The notes: generated by a model not told the origin, from the sequence alone. Counted from the stretch's first letter, positions 17,511 to 26,579 are shown. The stretch is 64,000 nucleotides of DNA from Oscillospiraceae bacterium (GCA_025757985.1 CP107210.1:1922001-1986000); one strand, 5' to 3'. Made by a program: numbers and translations.

Positions 17511-17621
17511 TTACAGACAATGCAAAGCAATGCCCCGCGCCCAGACTGCTGCCGCCCGGGAGATGGGCATTCGGCCGCAGCGGAAATTCTGACGCAGCAG
17601 ACTGCCGAAGACATGAGCCAT
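17511..17621 (-). CDS. Leader peptide of the sulfhydrylase attenuator
   Basis: A 36-codon ORF starting MAHVFG, with an AGAGGAGG ribosome site 11 bases upstream, ending 27 bases before the attenuator stem. It contains Cys at codon 15, directly upstream of the antiterminator arm (codons 20-24), and a second Cys near the end. A ribosome stalled at codon 15 would leave the arm free, while one further along would cover it. This geometry is what a cysteine-sensing attenuator would need. Its translation is inferred. Confidence 0.5.
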   Translation of the reverse strand: MAHVFGSLLRQNFRCGRMPISRAAAVWARGIALHCL

Positions 17622-17663
17622 TGTGCTTTGCACCTCCTCTTTTTCGTGATAAACCTATGTGCT

Positions 17664-17707
17664 TTGTAGGTTGACTATATCGTAACACGGAATTTACCGC
17701 ATGTCAA
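17664..17707 (-). promoter_or_regulatory. Promoter and operator of the sulfhydrylase gene
   Basis: On the minus strand TTGACA (17707-17702), a 17-base spacer, TACGAT (17684-17679), then TCAACCTACAA (17674-17664). The layout is superimposable on the cysK promoter, including CCTATTGACA at the -35 box. Confidence 0.75.
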
Positions 17708-17768
17708 TAGGGTTGTAGGGATTTTTTTGCCGCAAATTTTGAATGATGCGCTGTACCGGGCACGGCCA

Positions 17769-17902
17769 GAGCCCTTCCGGCCATCGCTGACGCTCGCCCA
17801 CCTCCCCTGAGAGGGGAGGCCGTTTGCGCGGGCGAAGCCCGCGAGAAAAGGCGCCCCGCTGTGCGGGGAGCTGGCCGAGCCTGCGAGGCCTGAGGGGCTT
17901 TC
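17769..17902. repeat. Diverged family A repeat
   Basis: Contains CACCTCCCCTGAGAGGGGAGG, CGCGGGCGAAGCCCGCG and CGCCCCGCTGTGCGGGGAGCTGGC as successive hairpins. The order matches family A but the sequence differs. It separates the divergent sulfhydrylase and legB-like promoters; apart from these there is nothing coding between 17622 and 18021. Confidence 0.55.
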
Positions 17903-17937
17903 CACGCAACCGCCCATTCACTATTCGTAACTTACAG

Positions 17938-17966
17938 TTGAAATCTTTCCCGAAATCGGTTATACT
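17938..17966 (+). promoter_or_regulatory. Promoter of the legB-like gene cluster
   Basis: TTGAAA at 17938-17943 and TATACT at 17961-17966 with a 17-base spacer, about 55 bases before the gene. Confidence 0.7.
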
Positions 17967-18021
17967 GTTTTGTAATAAAATGAAGTATGGGGCACTGTCC
18001 CCTTGAATAAAGGAGCATACA

Positions 18022-19005
18022 ATGGCACATTCCGTTATGGTCACCGGTGCAGACGGCTTTATTGGCAGCCATCTGACCGAAGAACTCGTCAAGCGCGGCG
18101 AAAAGGTCCGCGCATTCTGCCTGTACAATTCCTTCGGCTCGCTGGGCTGGATCGACACCCTGCCGCCGGAGATCCGCAAGGAAATCGACATTTTCATGGG
18201 TGATGTGCGCGACCCCAACGGCGTGCGCACCGCCATGCGCGGGCAGGAGCGGGTGTTCCACCTTGCCGCTCTCATTGCGATCCCCTTCTCCTACCACAGC
18301 CCGGACAGCTATGTGGACACCAACATCAAGGGCACGCTGAATGTGCTGAACGCCGCGCGTGAGCTGGACACCCAGCGCGTACTCGTCACCTCCACCAGCG
18401 AGGTCTACGGCACGGCACAGTATGTGCCCATCGACGAGAAGCATCCCTTCCAGGGGCAAAGCCCCTACTCTGCCACCAAGATCGGTGCCGACCGTCTGGC
18501 CGAGAGCTTCTACCGCAGCTTTGACCTGCCCGTGACCATCGTGCGGCCCTTCAACACCTACGGCCCGCGCCAGAGCGGGCGCGCCATCATCCCGACCATC
18601 ATCACCCAGCTGCTGGCCGGCCAGACCGAGATCAAGCTCGGCAGCCTGACCCCGACCCGCGACTTCAACTATGTCAAGGACACGGCCAACGGCTTTATGA
18701 CGATTGCCGACTGCGATGCCGCCATCGGGCAGGAGCTGAACATTGCCACCGGCGTGGAGCATTCCATCGGCGATCTGGCCAACGAGCTGATCGCCCAGAT
18801 CAACCCCAACGCCAAGATCGTCTGCGAGGCAGAGCGCCTGCGCCCCGAAAAGAGCGAAGTCAACCGCCTGCTGGGCGATTCCACCAAGCTACGCGAGCTG
18901 ACCGGCTGGAAGCCGCAGTACACCTTTGAGCAGGGCCTTGCCGCGACCATCGAGTTCCTGCGCGGCAATCTGGACCAGTACAAGGTCGGGCAGTATATCC
19001 TGTAA
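18022..19005 (+). CDS. NAD-dependent nucleotide-sugar 4,6-dehydratase, LegB-like
   Basis: A 327-residue extended short-chain dehydrogenase. The Rossmann motif is TGADGFIGSHL; the catalytic residues are in STSEVYG and PYSATKIGAD (YxxxK). The segments FHLAALIAIPFSYHSPDSYVDTN and FNTYGPRQSGRAIIPTII closely resemble LegB, which converts UDP-GlcNAc to its 4-keto-6-deoxy form in legionaminic acid synthesis. No other leg gene is in the window, so the product may feed a different amino sugar. A ribosome site AAAGGAG precedes the ATG. It heads the cluster of membrane glycosyltransferase-like genes. Confidence 0.85.
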   Translation: MAHSVMVTGADGFIGSHLTEELVKRGEKVRAFCLYNSFGSLGWIDTLPPEIRKEIDIFMGDVRDPNGVRTAMRGQERVFHLAALIAIPFSYHSPDSYVDTNIKGTLNVLNAARELDTQRVLVTSTSEVYGTAQYVPIDEKHPFQGQSPYSATKIGADRLAESFYRSFDLPVTIVRPFNTYGPRQSGRAIIPTIITQLLAGQTEIKLGSLTPTRDFNYVKDTANGFMTIADCDAAIGQELNIATGVEHSIGDLANELIAQINPNAKIVCEAERLRPEKSEVNRLLGDSTKLRELTGWKPQYTFEQGLAATIEFLRGNLDQYKVGQYIL

Positions 19006-19006
19006 T

Positions 19007-19099
19007 GTAGGGGTCGGGCATGCCCGACCCCTGACCTTGCCGCACCGGACACTTTGCGATGCGGCAAACAGCCGGGCGAGGCATGCCCCGCCCCTACCA
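19007..19099. repeat. Palindromic repeat, family B
   Basis: GTAGGGGTCGGGCATGCCCGACCCC, a central stem TTGCCGCA...TGCGGCAA, and a closing GGGCGAGGCATGCCCCGCCCCTAC. It lies inside the putative operon between the legB-like and DUF2142 genes. Confidence 0.78.
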
Positions 19100-19111
19100 G
19101 AATCTAAGTTT

Positions 19112-20794
19112 ATGTCAAAAGTTTCCAAGAAAAAGTCACTTTCACCCACCGTGCAGCATCCCGCCGCCCGGTGGGCTTTCGTGTTGGTGCTGTGCGCCGC
19201 GCTGGGCATCGTGGCCAGCTACTACTGGCGCGTATTTTACGGGCTGGACGCCCGGGGCCTTGCACCGCTGGCCGTAACCGGCTTTTGTGTAGGGTTGGCT
19301 GTGCTGGCGGGTGCGGCGGCGCTGCTGCTGCGCCGGGGCAGGGACTTTGCCAAACGGGGCGCCGCCTGCATTTTGCTGTGCGGCATACTGTTTGCCTTTG
19401 CAAACCCGCCGCTGCAGACCCCCGATGAGACAGACCATTACCTGCGCACCTACGCGATCTCGATGGGCCGCTTTGACTTTGACGCCGCGCGCGGCTATCC
19501 GATGGATGTGGACGAGCTGGTCGCAGCTTTCCCCGGCGCGTGGGTCAATGCCCACACCTCGGCCGGTGTCGGCACCGACCCCGACACCCATGCCGAGCAG
19601 GCCTACAACACAGCAGGCTATGCGCTGAAGCAATACGGCAAGGACGGCCGGGTCGAGAGCATCTGGGACAGCTTTACGCAGTATCTCAACTGGGAAAGCC
19701 GCGATTCTGCGGCAGATTCCGTAACTGAGCCCATCAGCTTTTTGATTTTGCCGTTTTTGCCCGGGGCACTGGGCATGGCGCTGGCGCGGCTGCTGGGATT
19801 TGGTGCGCTGGGCTGCCTGTACGGCGGGCGGCTCGTGAACCTGCTGGCCTACGCGGCGATGTGCTATGCGGCGCTGCGCACTGCGCACAAGTGCAAGCCT
19901 GCTTTTTTGTGTATAATGCTGCTGCCGATGTCGCTCTACATGGGGGCATCGTTAAGTTATGACGCAACGCTGCTGGGCTGCTATTATCTCATGCTGGCGC
20001 TGCTGACCTGCGCCGAGTGGGACGACCGCACGGCGCTGTGGTATGCGCTGGCCTGCGTATTTGCCAACGGCACCAAGCCCTACATCAATCTTTTGTGGGT
20101 CGTGCTGCCCTTTGTGGTGCGCAGATCCGAGTGGAAAGTGCGGTTCAGCCGCGCCGTGTACGCCGTGCTGACGGCGGCGGGTGCGCTGGCGCTGACCTTC
20201 GGTGTGGAGCAGTACGGCACGCTTTTGCGCCACAACTACGGCGCGATTGCCCGGCAGGGCGGCGCAGCCGTCAACGGCGGCGCGCAGCTTTTGTTTGTTT
20301 TGAAGAATCCGCTGCGTTACATCGCGGTTTTGCTGGGCACACTGTATGAGAACGACGGTTTTATCGGCCAGCTGGGTCTGTTCGGCTGGAAGGATATGCC
20401 CGTGGCGTTTATCAGCCTGACCGCACCGCTGGTGCTGCTGCTGGCCGCAATGCTCTGCACACCCGCTGCGGATGCACTGGGCCGCCGCCGCACCGGCTGG
20501 CTGGGCGTGTTCGGGCTGGTTTATGCGGTGGGCGCGATGACGGCGATGTATATCACCTACACGCCGGTGGCCATGGTGCGCATCGTAGGGCTGCAGACGC
20601 GGTATTTCCTGCCGGTCTGGCTGCTGGTTGTGGTAGCTGCTGCCGCACTGGCCCGCCGTGCGCTTGCCCCGCGCTTGACCGCAGAAAAGGCCGCCGCGCT
20701 GGCCGTGCCCCTGTGCGGGTGGTACGCCTTTGCAGGGGCGGTGCTCTTGTTCCAGCACTACTTTGTGGGGCCGGTGTACACGATTTATAAGTAA
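19112..20794 (+). CDS. DUF2142 membrane protein (predicted GT-C-type)
   Basis: A 560-residue polytopic membrane protein with about 12 hydrophobic segments. The first large extracytoplasmic loop contains NPPLQTPDETDHYLRTY, the acidic Asp-Glu motif characteristic of DUF2142 and reminiscent of GT-C transferases that use polyprenyl-phosphate sugars. Transfer of a sugar or glycan modification on the outer face of the membrane is inferred. The ATG at 19112 has only a weak ribosome site because the family B repeat ends just upstream. An alternative reading from 18926 passes through the repeat and is rejected. Confidence 0.8.
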   Translation: MSKVSKKKSLSPTVQHPAARWAFVLVLCAALGIVASYYWRVFYGLDARGLAPLAVTGFCVGLAVLAGAAALLLRRGRDFAKRGAACILLCGILFAFANPPLQTPDETDHYLRTYAISMGRFDFDAARGYPMDVDELVAAFPGAWVNAHTSAGVGTDPDTHAEQAYNTAGYALKQYGKDGRVESIWDSFTQYLNWESRDSAADSVTEPISFLILPFLPGALGMALARLLGFGALGCLYGGRLVNLLAYAAMCYAALRTAHKCKPAFLCIMLLPMSLYMGASLSYDATLLGCYYLMLALLTCAEWDDRTALWYALACVFANGTKPYINLLWVVLPFVVRRSEWKVRFSRAVYAVLTAAGALALTFGVEQYGTLLRHNYGAIARQGGAAVNGGAQLLFVLKNPLRYIAVLLGTLYENDGFIGQLGLFGWKDMPVAFISLTAPLVLLLAAMLCTPAADALGRRRTGWLGVFGLVYAVGAMTAMYITYTPVAMVRIVGLQTRYFLPVWLLVVVAAAALARRALAPRLTAEKAAALAVPLCGWYAFAGAVLLFQHYFVGPVYTIYK

Positions 20795-20796
20795 AA

Positions 20797-20941
20797 GGGC
20801 TTCCCCCTTGGGGGAAGCTGTCGCCGAAGGCGACTGATGAGGGGCAGCGGTGCCTCTATAGCCCATGTAAGGGTTATCACGGGGACTTCGCCCCTCATCC
20901 GGCCTTCGGCCACCTTCCCCCAAGGGGGGAAGGCATTACAG
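20797..20941. repeat. Intergenic palindromic repeat, family A
   Basis: CTTCCCCCTTGGGGGAAG, GTCGCCGAAGGCGACTGATGAGGGG, a spacer, then CCCCTCATCCGGCCTTCGGCCACC and CTTCCCCCAAGGGGGGAAG: a full two-half unit within a cluster of same-strand genes. Confidence 0.78.
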
Positions 20942-20955
20942 GAAAGGAGGCTCCC

Positions 20956-22950
20956 ATGCTGCATCTTCTCTATGCCCTTGCGCTTTTGCTTCTGCTCTGC
21001 GGTGCTTGCGCGATATTGGGCGAAAAATCCGGTCTTTCCCCCGCCCTGCTGCCGCTGCCGGTGTTGAGCGGCGCGGTCGTTGTGCTGTATCTCTGCGGCA
21101 TTGCGGGCATCCTGCGGGCCGGGGCGGTGTTGGTGCTGCTGGCACTGGCCGCCGTATGGGTGCTGGGCCTTGTGCAGCTGCGCCCCGCCGGGGTGCTCAA
21201 AGCGTGGCAAAACGCCCTGTGTACGCCGGGCTTCACCCTGTTTTTGGGCGGTGCTGCGTTTATCTGGGTGCTGTTCTGCGTGCAAGAGCCGATGTTTACC
21301 CAGTGGGACGAGTTCACGGCATGGGGCCTTGCCCCCAAGATGGTCGTGGAGCGCGGCGCGTTTTATGTAGCCGACCCCGTCAACCTGAAGGCCAGCTTTA
21401 CCTACCCTGCCACGAGCCTGCTCGCCTTCCTGTTCCAGCCGTTCGGCCTTTGGGCTGAGTGGGCGTGTCTGGCCGCCATCGACACACTGGCGCTGGCCTG
21501 CCTGGCCGCTGCCGCCGCGCTGCCGCGCCTGAAATGGGCCGAGGGCATTCTGGTGTTTGCCGCCGGTTTTTTGCTGCCGTACTTCTTTTCGGCCACGGCT
21601 GCGGGCAGCTACGCCGTGCAGTATGTCAACGCGATGGCCGACCTGCCGCTGGCAATGCTTTTCGGCGGCACGCTCTGCCTTTATTTTGCGGTGGGTCGTC
21701 ATAAACACGCCTATTGGCTGGTCGCGCTGCCGCTGGCCGTGCTGACCCTGACCAAAGACATCTGCTTTGCCTACGGGCTGATCGCGGCTTTTTTGATCGG
21801 GCTGGACCTGCTGTTTGCGGCGGATGCGCCCATCAAAAAAGCCTTCCCGAAAGCCCTGCTTCAGGCCGGTGCGCTGGCCGTTGTTGTGCTGGCGGCGTTT
21901 TTAAGCTGGGGCCGCTATACGGCAGCCGTCACCCCCACGGCAGACACCGCTGCCAGCGTTGGCAGTGAGGGGCTGAGCTACGGCGCGGTCCTCGTGGGCG
22001 GCGTCAAGCAGCTGCTGGGCATCGGCCGTACCGAGAAATTTGCCCAGATCATGACCGCCATGGGCAGCGCGTTCTTCACCCGGCGCATCTGCCTGTTGGG
22101 CGGCGGCGTCATTGCCGTGGCGGCTATCACGATGGTGGCCGCTGCCGCGTGGCTGGCTGCGGAAAAAGGCCCGGCCCGCCGCCGGGTGCTTGCGGCCCAC
22201 CTTGGGTTTGCGTTCTGCTTTGCGGCGCTGTATCTGTTTCACCTGATCCTCTACTGCTACAACTTTTCCGACCTTGAGGGGCTGATGCTCAAGGATTACG
22301 ACCGTTATCTTGCCCCCTACTATCAGGCGTGGATGCTGGCGATGCTCTGCCTGCTGGCAAACGGCGCGCGGCAGCGGCTGGGCCGCCTTGCGCTGGGCGG
22401 CGCTGCGGCGGTGATCCTTGCCGTGTTCTGCTGGCGCGGCATCCCGGCTGCGGGGTTCTGGACCGGGGCCGACAGCCTGTACACGCTGCGCGCCGATGTA
22501 CAAAGCCGCGCAAACACGATGAATACCGTGCTGGACTGGCCTGACCGGGTACTGGTCATCAGTCAGGGCGACGATGCCACGCGATGGTACTATTACCGCT
22601 ATGAGCTGACCGCACAGGTCGTGAACGGCTTCGGCGGCTTTTACGGCCGTCTGGGCGAGACAAAGGACCGCTGGGACAGTGATTTTATGAATCTGGTCGA
22701 GAGCGAAAACTGGACGCTGTACGACTACAAGGCCGTCTGCGTGCCGGACACGCTGGTGGCCTACATGGCCGAGAAGGACTGCGATTATATCCTGATCGAC
22801 CGGGCCGACGACTACCTGCAGCGGGAGTTCAGCCCCCTGTTTGAGGGCGGCCTGACGAACGACATGCCCGCGACCCTCTACCATTTTGAGGGCGCGGACG
22901 CCGCCGTACCGTTTACACTGGCGGCCGTGGCAGAAAGCGGGGTGGCGTAA
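20956..22950 (+). CDS. Polytopic GT-C-like glycosyltransferase, copy 1
   Basis: A 664-residue membrane protein with roughly 12 hydrophobic segments, then a soluble tail of about 130 residues (RADVQSRANTMNTVL onward). An acidic motif WDEFTAWG lies in the first external loop, as in GT-C enzymes. It has the same architecture as the 698-residue product starting at 23765 (FDELSLWA, DYILIDR- or VLYIQT-type tail). No characterised family was recognised with certainty. AAAGGAGG precedes the ATG, and the next gene starts immediately after its stop, so the two products are probably partners. Confidence 0.72.
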   Translation: MLHLLYALALLLLLCGACAILGEKSGLSPALLPLPVLSGAVVVLYLCGIAGILRAGAVLVLLALAAVWVLGLVQLRPAGVLKAWQNALCTPGFTLFLGGAAFIWVLFCVQEPMFTQWDEFTAWGLAPKMVVERGAFYVADPVNLKASFTYPATSLLAFLFQPFGLWAEWACLAAIDTLALACLAAAAALPRLKWAEGILVFAAGFLLPYFFSATAAGSYAVQYVNAMADLPLAMLFGGTLCLYFAVGRHKHAYWLVALPLAVLTLTKDICFAYGLIAAFLIGLDLLFAADAPIKKAFPKALLQAGALAVVVLAAFLSWGRYTAAVTPTADTAASVGSEGLSYGAVLVGGVKQLLGIGRTEKFAQIMTAMGSAFFTRRICLLGGGVIAVAAITMVAAAAWLAAEKGPARRRVLAAHLGFAFCFAALYLFHLILYCYNFSDLEGLMLKDYDRYLAPYYQAWMLAMLCLLANGARQRLGRLALGGAAAVILAVFCWRGIPAAGFWTGADSLYTLRADVQSRANTMNTVLDWPDRVLVISQGDDATRWYYYRYELTAQVVNGFGGFYGRLGETKDRWDSDFMNLVESENWTLYDYKAVCVPDTLVAYMAEKDCDYILIDRADDYLQREFSPLFEGGLTNDMPATLYHFEGADAAVPFTLAAVAESGVA

Positions 22951-23574
22951 ATGAAAAAACCGCTTTTCAAGGCACGGCAGCTGCTGGTGCTGGCCTATCT
23001 GCTGGCGGCTGTGTTCTGGGTGGTGCGTTGCCTTGTCGGCTGCGGCGTGATGCTGAACTACCAGCTGCAGGGCAAGATGCCGCAGACGCATCTGGACGCT
23101 GCGGACCTTGTGACCGAGAGCTTTGCGCCCTATTCCTCCAACGAGTGGTGGACACCGCCGGACGATGACCCTGCGTGGTATCTTTCGACCGACAGCGATC
23201 CCCGCATCTACTGGCAGGGGCAGGGGTATATCGAAACCGTGGTTTTGGACGCGGCGCACCGGCTGCCCCCGGGCGGCGTGGCGCTGTATTACCTGAAACC
23301 CGGCCAGACCGACTACACCGAGGCGCAGAAGGTCTTTGCCCGGGTGACAGCCCCCGGCGTCTACACCTTTGATTTGGGCGGCAAGTGGGTGACGGGGCTG
23401 CGCATCGACCCCGACAGTGTGGGCGGCGTGCCGACCCTGTTCACCGGCATCGAGCTGAACCCCGCGCGGCCGTGGTATCTGCGGTTTGTACCCTCCGCCG
23501 GCTGGTGGCTGGTGCTGGCGTTTGGGCCCTGTATCGCCGCCGCCTTCATTTCCCTTTTTATAAGGAAAAAATAA
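22951..23574 (+). CDS. Bitopic membrane protein paired with copy 1
   Basis: A 207-residue protein with one helix near residues 10-33, an extracytoplasmic domain of about 140 residues rich in beta-type sequence (WYLSTDSDPRIYWQGQGYIETVVL), and a C-terminal helix near 180-203 ending in RKK. The start codon directly abuts the upstream stop. A second protein of the same plan follows copy 2 (25858). The domain resembles a beta-sandwich, but no known family was identified. A role as accessory or substrate-binding subunit of the neighbouring transferase is inferred. Confidence 0.68.
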   Translation: MKKPLFKARQLLVLAYLLAAVFWVVRCLVGCGVMLNYQLQGKMPQTHLDAADLVTESFAPYSSNEWWTPPDDDPAWYLSTDSDPRIYWQGQGYIETVVLDAAHRLPPGGVALYYLKPGQTDYTEAQKVFARVTAPGVYTFDLGGKWVTGLRIDPDSVGGVPTLFTGIELNPARPWYLRFVPSAGWWLVLAFGPCIAAAFISLFIRKK

Positions 23575-23583
23575 AGCACACCG

Positions 23584-23738
23584 TAGGGGCCGGGCATGCC
23601 CGGCCCGCAGCCAAAAGGCAAAATCGCTTTTGCGGGAAAGCTGCGGGCCGCACATGTGCGGCCCCTACATTCCTGCACATTTGTAGGGGGCGGCGTCCTC
23701 GACGCCCCGCGGGCCGATGCAGGCATCGGCCCCTACAG
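23584..23738. repeat. Palindromic repeats, family B
   Basis: A chain of stems: GGGCCGGGCATGCCCGGCCC, GGGCCGCACATGTGCGGCCCC, GGCGGCGTCCTCGACGCC and GGGCCGATGCAGGCATCGGCCCC, with GTAGGGG/CCCCTAC borders. It separates the two tandem gene pairs. Confidence 0.8.
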
Positions 23739-23764
23739 TCAACCCATATGAAGGAGTCTACCCT

Positions 23765-25861
23765 ATGGAACTACTCTGCGTACTTTTCGCCGTGGCGGCG
23801 TTGTTCTGCGGCTGCGCGGTGCTTACGCTGAAATGCCGCGTCCCGGCGGCGGTCGCACCGCTGACGGCGCTGTCGCTGATTGTGGCGGTGCTGACGCTGG
23901 CCGCAATGGCGGGCGTGCTGTACCCCGCCGCATGGGCGGTGTACGCGCTGTGTCTGGCGGGCGGCGTTTGGGTGCTGCTCACCCGCAAAAAACACACAGA
24001 TGCGCTGCAGATGCTGTTCACACCGGGCAGTGTGTTGTTCTGGGGCATGGCGCTGGCGTTTACCGTCTACTTTTTTGTGCGCCAGCCGATGGCGGCCGAT
24101 TTTGACGAGCTGAGCCTTTGGGCCACCGCTGTCAAGATCACCAAGGTCAATAACGACCTGTACGCGACCGCCGAACTGGGCACACCGTGGGCTGCGACCC
24201 AGAACCCCGGCCTGCCCTTGCTCTCGTATTTCTTCCAGTTTTTCGGCGATTATGCAGATTGGAAAATTTATGTCGGTTATGACATTTTGTATTTTTCCGT
24301 TTTTGCCGCTGTTGTGGGGGCTATCCCGCGCAGCAGGTGGCGCGTGGCCGTGCCGATGGCCGCTGTGCTGTGGTGCGTGCCGTTCTTCTTCACGAACTAC
24401 AACCACACCATTTATTTAACGACCACCTACATGACCAGCTACGGCGATGTGCCCGCGGGCCTTGTGTTCGGCGGGGCGGTGGCCGCATGGCTGGCGCTGC
24501 GCCAAAATTCAGCCCCCAAATGGGCCGTGCTGCCGATTCTGGCGCTGTCTGCCAACCTGAAGGCCAATACCTTTGTATTGGCACTGGTGGCGGCGGGGCT
24601 GGTGGCTGTGGACGAGTGGCTGTTTGCCGATGACGGCGATTTCAAGGCCGGTCTGCTCCCCCGCACCGGGTTCAGCCTGGCCTGTTTTGCCGCACCGATG
24701 GCAATTTACTATCTGTGGAATGTCCGCTATGTCGGCTGGCTCGTCAGCCGCAGCGCCAGTGATTCCGGCGTCGGCGAGACGAGCGCCCCGCTGTCTGCGG
24801 TCGTTGTCAACGGCATCAAGATCCTGCTGGGCCAGCCGGTCGAGGGCTTTTACGCCGAGCGCGAGGCCCAGTTCCGCACTGCGATGGCCGACATGGGCCA
24901 CCAGTTCTGGACGAGTGACGGCAAGCTGAGCATGATCGGGCAGGGCCGCAATGTGGTCGCGCTGATTGCCATCGTGTTTGTCGTGGCGATTCTGGCGGCA
25001 GCATCGCGGCGGCTCAAGGCGCGCATTGCGGTCATCGGTGCGCTGTCCGGCGTCTGCTTTTTGGGCTACAACCTCATGCTGGCGCTGAGCTACGGCTTTA
25101 TCTTCAAGACCTTTCAGGCCGAGCAGCTGACCGACTACAACCGCTACATTTACAGCTATTACATCGGCTGGTTCATTCTGGCGCTGGGGTGTCTGTCGGT
25201 GGCGCTGCTGCCGCAGATCACAGTCAAGGGCGGGGCCGACGGCCCGACAGCGGTTTTTGCTGCGACCCGCCGCGAGACTGCGCCCGCGTTTGAGCTGTTT
25301 GTGCTGGCGCTGGCCTGCGGAATGCTGTTCCGCCAGAGCCAGCTGATTTTGCCGCAGCTGAGCGTGCTGGGCTTTGCGGACAGCGAGTTCACCGACCGCC
25401 GCGCCGAGCGTGCCGAGGCCGAGCTGGTGTGCAGCTATCTTGCCCCCGATGACCGCGTCTTTTATGTCGGGCAGGGTGACAACGGCGAGGGCTGGTTCAG
25501 CGCCGTGTTTGATTTCTACCCGATTTTGGTGGACTATTCCGGCACCGTGACCACGGACCCCTACACCGGCGAAACCAAGATGATCGGCGGCGGCGGCGAG
25601 CTGGGTCTGCCCGAATTGCAGCCCAGCGAGGGCGTAAAAAACACCTACTACCACGGTTTTACGGCAGAGGAGCTGGACGGCATCGTGCGCGGCAACGGCT
25701 GCACGGTGCTGTATATCCAGACGCTGGATGATATTTTTGTGCAAAGCTACGCCGATTTGTTCACCGACAAGCTGGCGGCGGCGCAGAGCGGCGAGACGCT
25801 GCTCTACCGCGTGACCGATGCGGGCTTTGCCCCGATGCAGATGGAGGTGAGCGCCCGATGA
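23765..25861 (+). CDS. Polytopic GT-C-like glycosyltransferase, copy 2
   Basis: A 698-residue membrane protein, paralogous in layout to the 20956 gene. It has an external acidic motif ADFDELSLWATAV, about 12 hydrophobic segments, and a soluble C-terminal domain (about residues 560-690). That domain contains YLAPDDRVFYVGQGDNGEGWF, comparable to VLVISQGDDATRWYYYRYE in copy 1. The ATG at 23765 follows AAGGAG; an earlier in-frame ATG lies in the repeat. Its end overlaps the next gene by four bases (ATGA). The substrate is unknown. Confidence 0.72.
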   Translation: MELLCVLFAVAALFCGCAVLTLKCRVPAAVAPLTALSLIVAVLTLAAMAGVLYPAAWAVYALCLAGGVWVLLTRKKHTDALQMLFTPGSVLFWGMALAFTVYFFVRQPMAADFDELSLWATAVKITKVNNDLYATAELGTPWAATQNPGLPLLSYFFQFFGDYADWKIYVGYDILYFSVFAAVVGAIPRSRWRVAVPMAAVLWCVPFFFTNYNHTIYLTTTYMTSYGDVPAGLVFGGAVAAWLALRQNSAPKWAVLPILALSANLKANTFVLALVAAGLVAVDEWLFADDGDFKAGLLPRTGFSLACFAAPMAIYYLWNVRYVGWLVSRSASDSGVGETSAPLSAVVVNGIKILLGQPVEGFYAEREAQFRTAMADMGHQFWTSDGKLSMIGQGRNVVALIAIVFVVAILAAASRRLKARIAVIGALSGVCFLGYNLMLALSYGFIFKTFQAEQLTDYNRYIYSYYIGWFILALGCLSVALLPQITVKGGADGPTAVFAATRRETAPAFELFVLALACGMLFRQSQLILPQLSVLGFADSEFTDRRAERAEAELVCSYLAPDDRVFYVGQGDNGEGWFSAVFDFYPILVDYSGTVTTDPYTGETKMIGGGGELGLPELQPSEGVKNTYYHGFTAEELDGIVRGNGCTVLYIQTLDDIFVQSYADLFTDKLAAAQSGETLLYRVTDAGFAPMQMEVSAR

Positions 25862-26499
25862 AAGCCTTGCAGAAATGGTTTGGGCGGCGCGGTGCGCTGC
25901 CGCTGACCGCCTATCTGGCGGCGCTGGCCGTCTGGGTCGTGCTGGGGGCGTTCCACCTTGGCAGTGACAGTCTGGCCCGTGCGCAGGGCCGCCTGACCGA
26001 GGAGACAATGGCTGCGACCGACTGGCAGCTGGTGGGGCTGACCCCAAACGAGGACGGCACGCTGACCACCGTGGACGGCGACCCGCAGATGATTCTGGAA
26101 AATGTCGGTGACCGCGTGGTGCGCACCATCAGCTACACCGCGCAGTTTGACGGAGAAGCGCGGGAATTGTGCCTGTACTACACAACAAAAGTCGGCGAGG
26201 ATTACTCTGCCGACCGCCGGGTGTTCCCCCGGAGTGTGGGCGAAGGACGGTACATCTACACGCTGCCCCGCACCAGTCTGGCCGCGCTGCGCCTCGACCC
26301 CTGCAGCCCGGAGGAAAACAAGACCGTGACCCTGACGATGAGCAGCATCACGCTGAACGCCGCTGACACGCTGCCGCACTTCTGGCAGTATTTTGTGCCA
26401 AGCTGGTATCAGGCATTCTGTCTGGTGCTTTACCCCGCTCTGGCGGCAGCCGCTGTCAGCATGGCGGCCGCCATCGTACCGGGCAGAAAAAGAAACTGA
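25858..26499 (+). CDS. Bitopic membrane protein paired with copy 2
   Basis: A 213-residue protein with an N-terminal helix near 15-37, an extracytoplasmic domain of about 135 residues and a C-terminal helix near 183-205 ending RKRN. It is translationally coupled to the large membrane protein by an ATGA overlap. It has the same plan as the 22951 product (both have a Tyr-rich GxYxYTLPRTSL- or APGVYTFDLGG-type strand before the last helix). Family unknown. Confidence 0.67.
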   Translation: MKALQKWFGRRGALPLTAYLAALAVWVVLGAFHLGSDSLARAQGRLTEETMAATDWQLVGLTPNEDGTLTTVDGDPQMILENVGDRVVRTISYTAQFDGEARELCLYYTTKVGEDYSADRRVFPRSVGEGRYIYTLPRTSLAALRLDPCSPEENKTVTLTMSSITLNAADTLPHFWQYFVPSWYQAFCLVLYPALAAAAVSMAAAIVPGRKRN

Positions 26500-26540
26500 C
26501 CCGCAAGCCCTCCGTGGGCTTGCTGCTGTGTTGCGTTATA

Positions 26541-26579
26541 CCGGGCAGCCTACCCGCCGTGGGGGCTGCCCGGTTTTTT
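26541..26579 (+). terminator. Terminator of the glycan cluster
   Basis: CCGGGCAGCC pairs with GGCTGCCCGG across a 13-base loop, followed by six T residues. Confidence 0.9.

Noticed and set aside
17404..17688. N-terminal extension of the sulfhydrylase to 17688
   Set aside because: The extension crosses the attenuator and promoter, and the family N-terminus begins at the GAGGA-preceded ATG at 17403.
17404..17690. SAM riboswitch upstream of the sulfhydrylase
   Set aside because: No K-turn or conserved SAM-binding core could be traced; the leader is better explained by the ORF, antiterminator and terminator.
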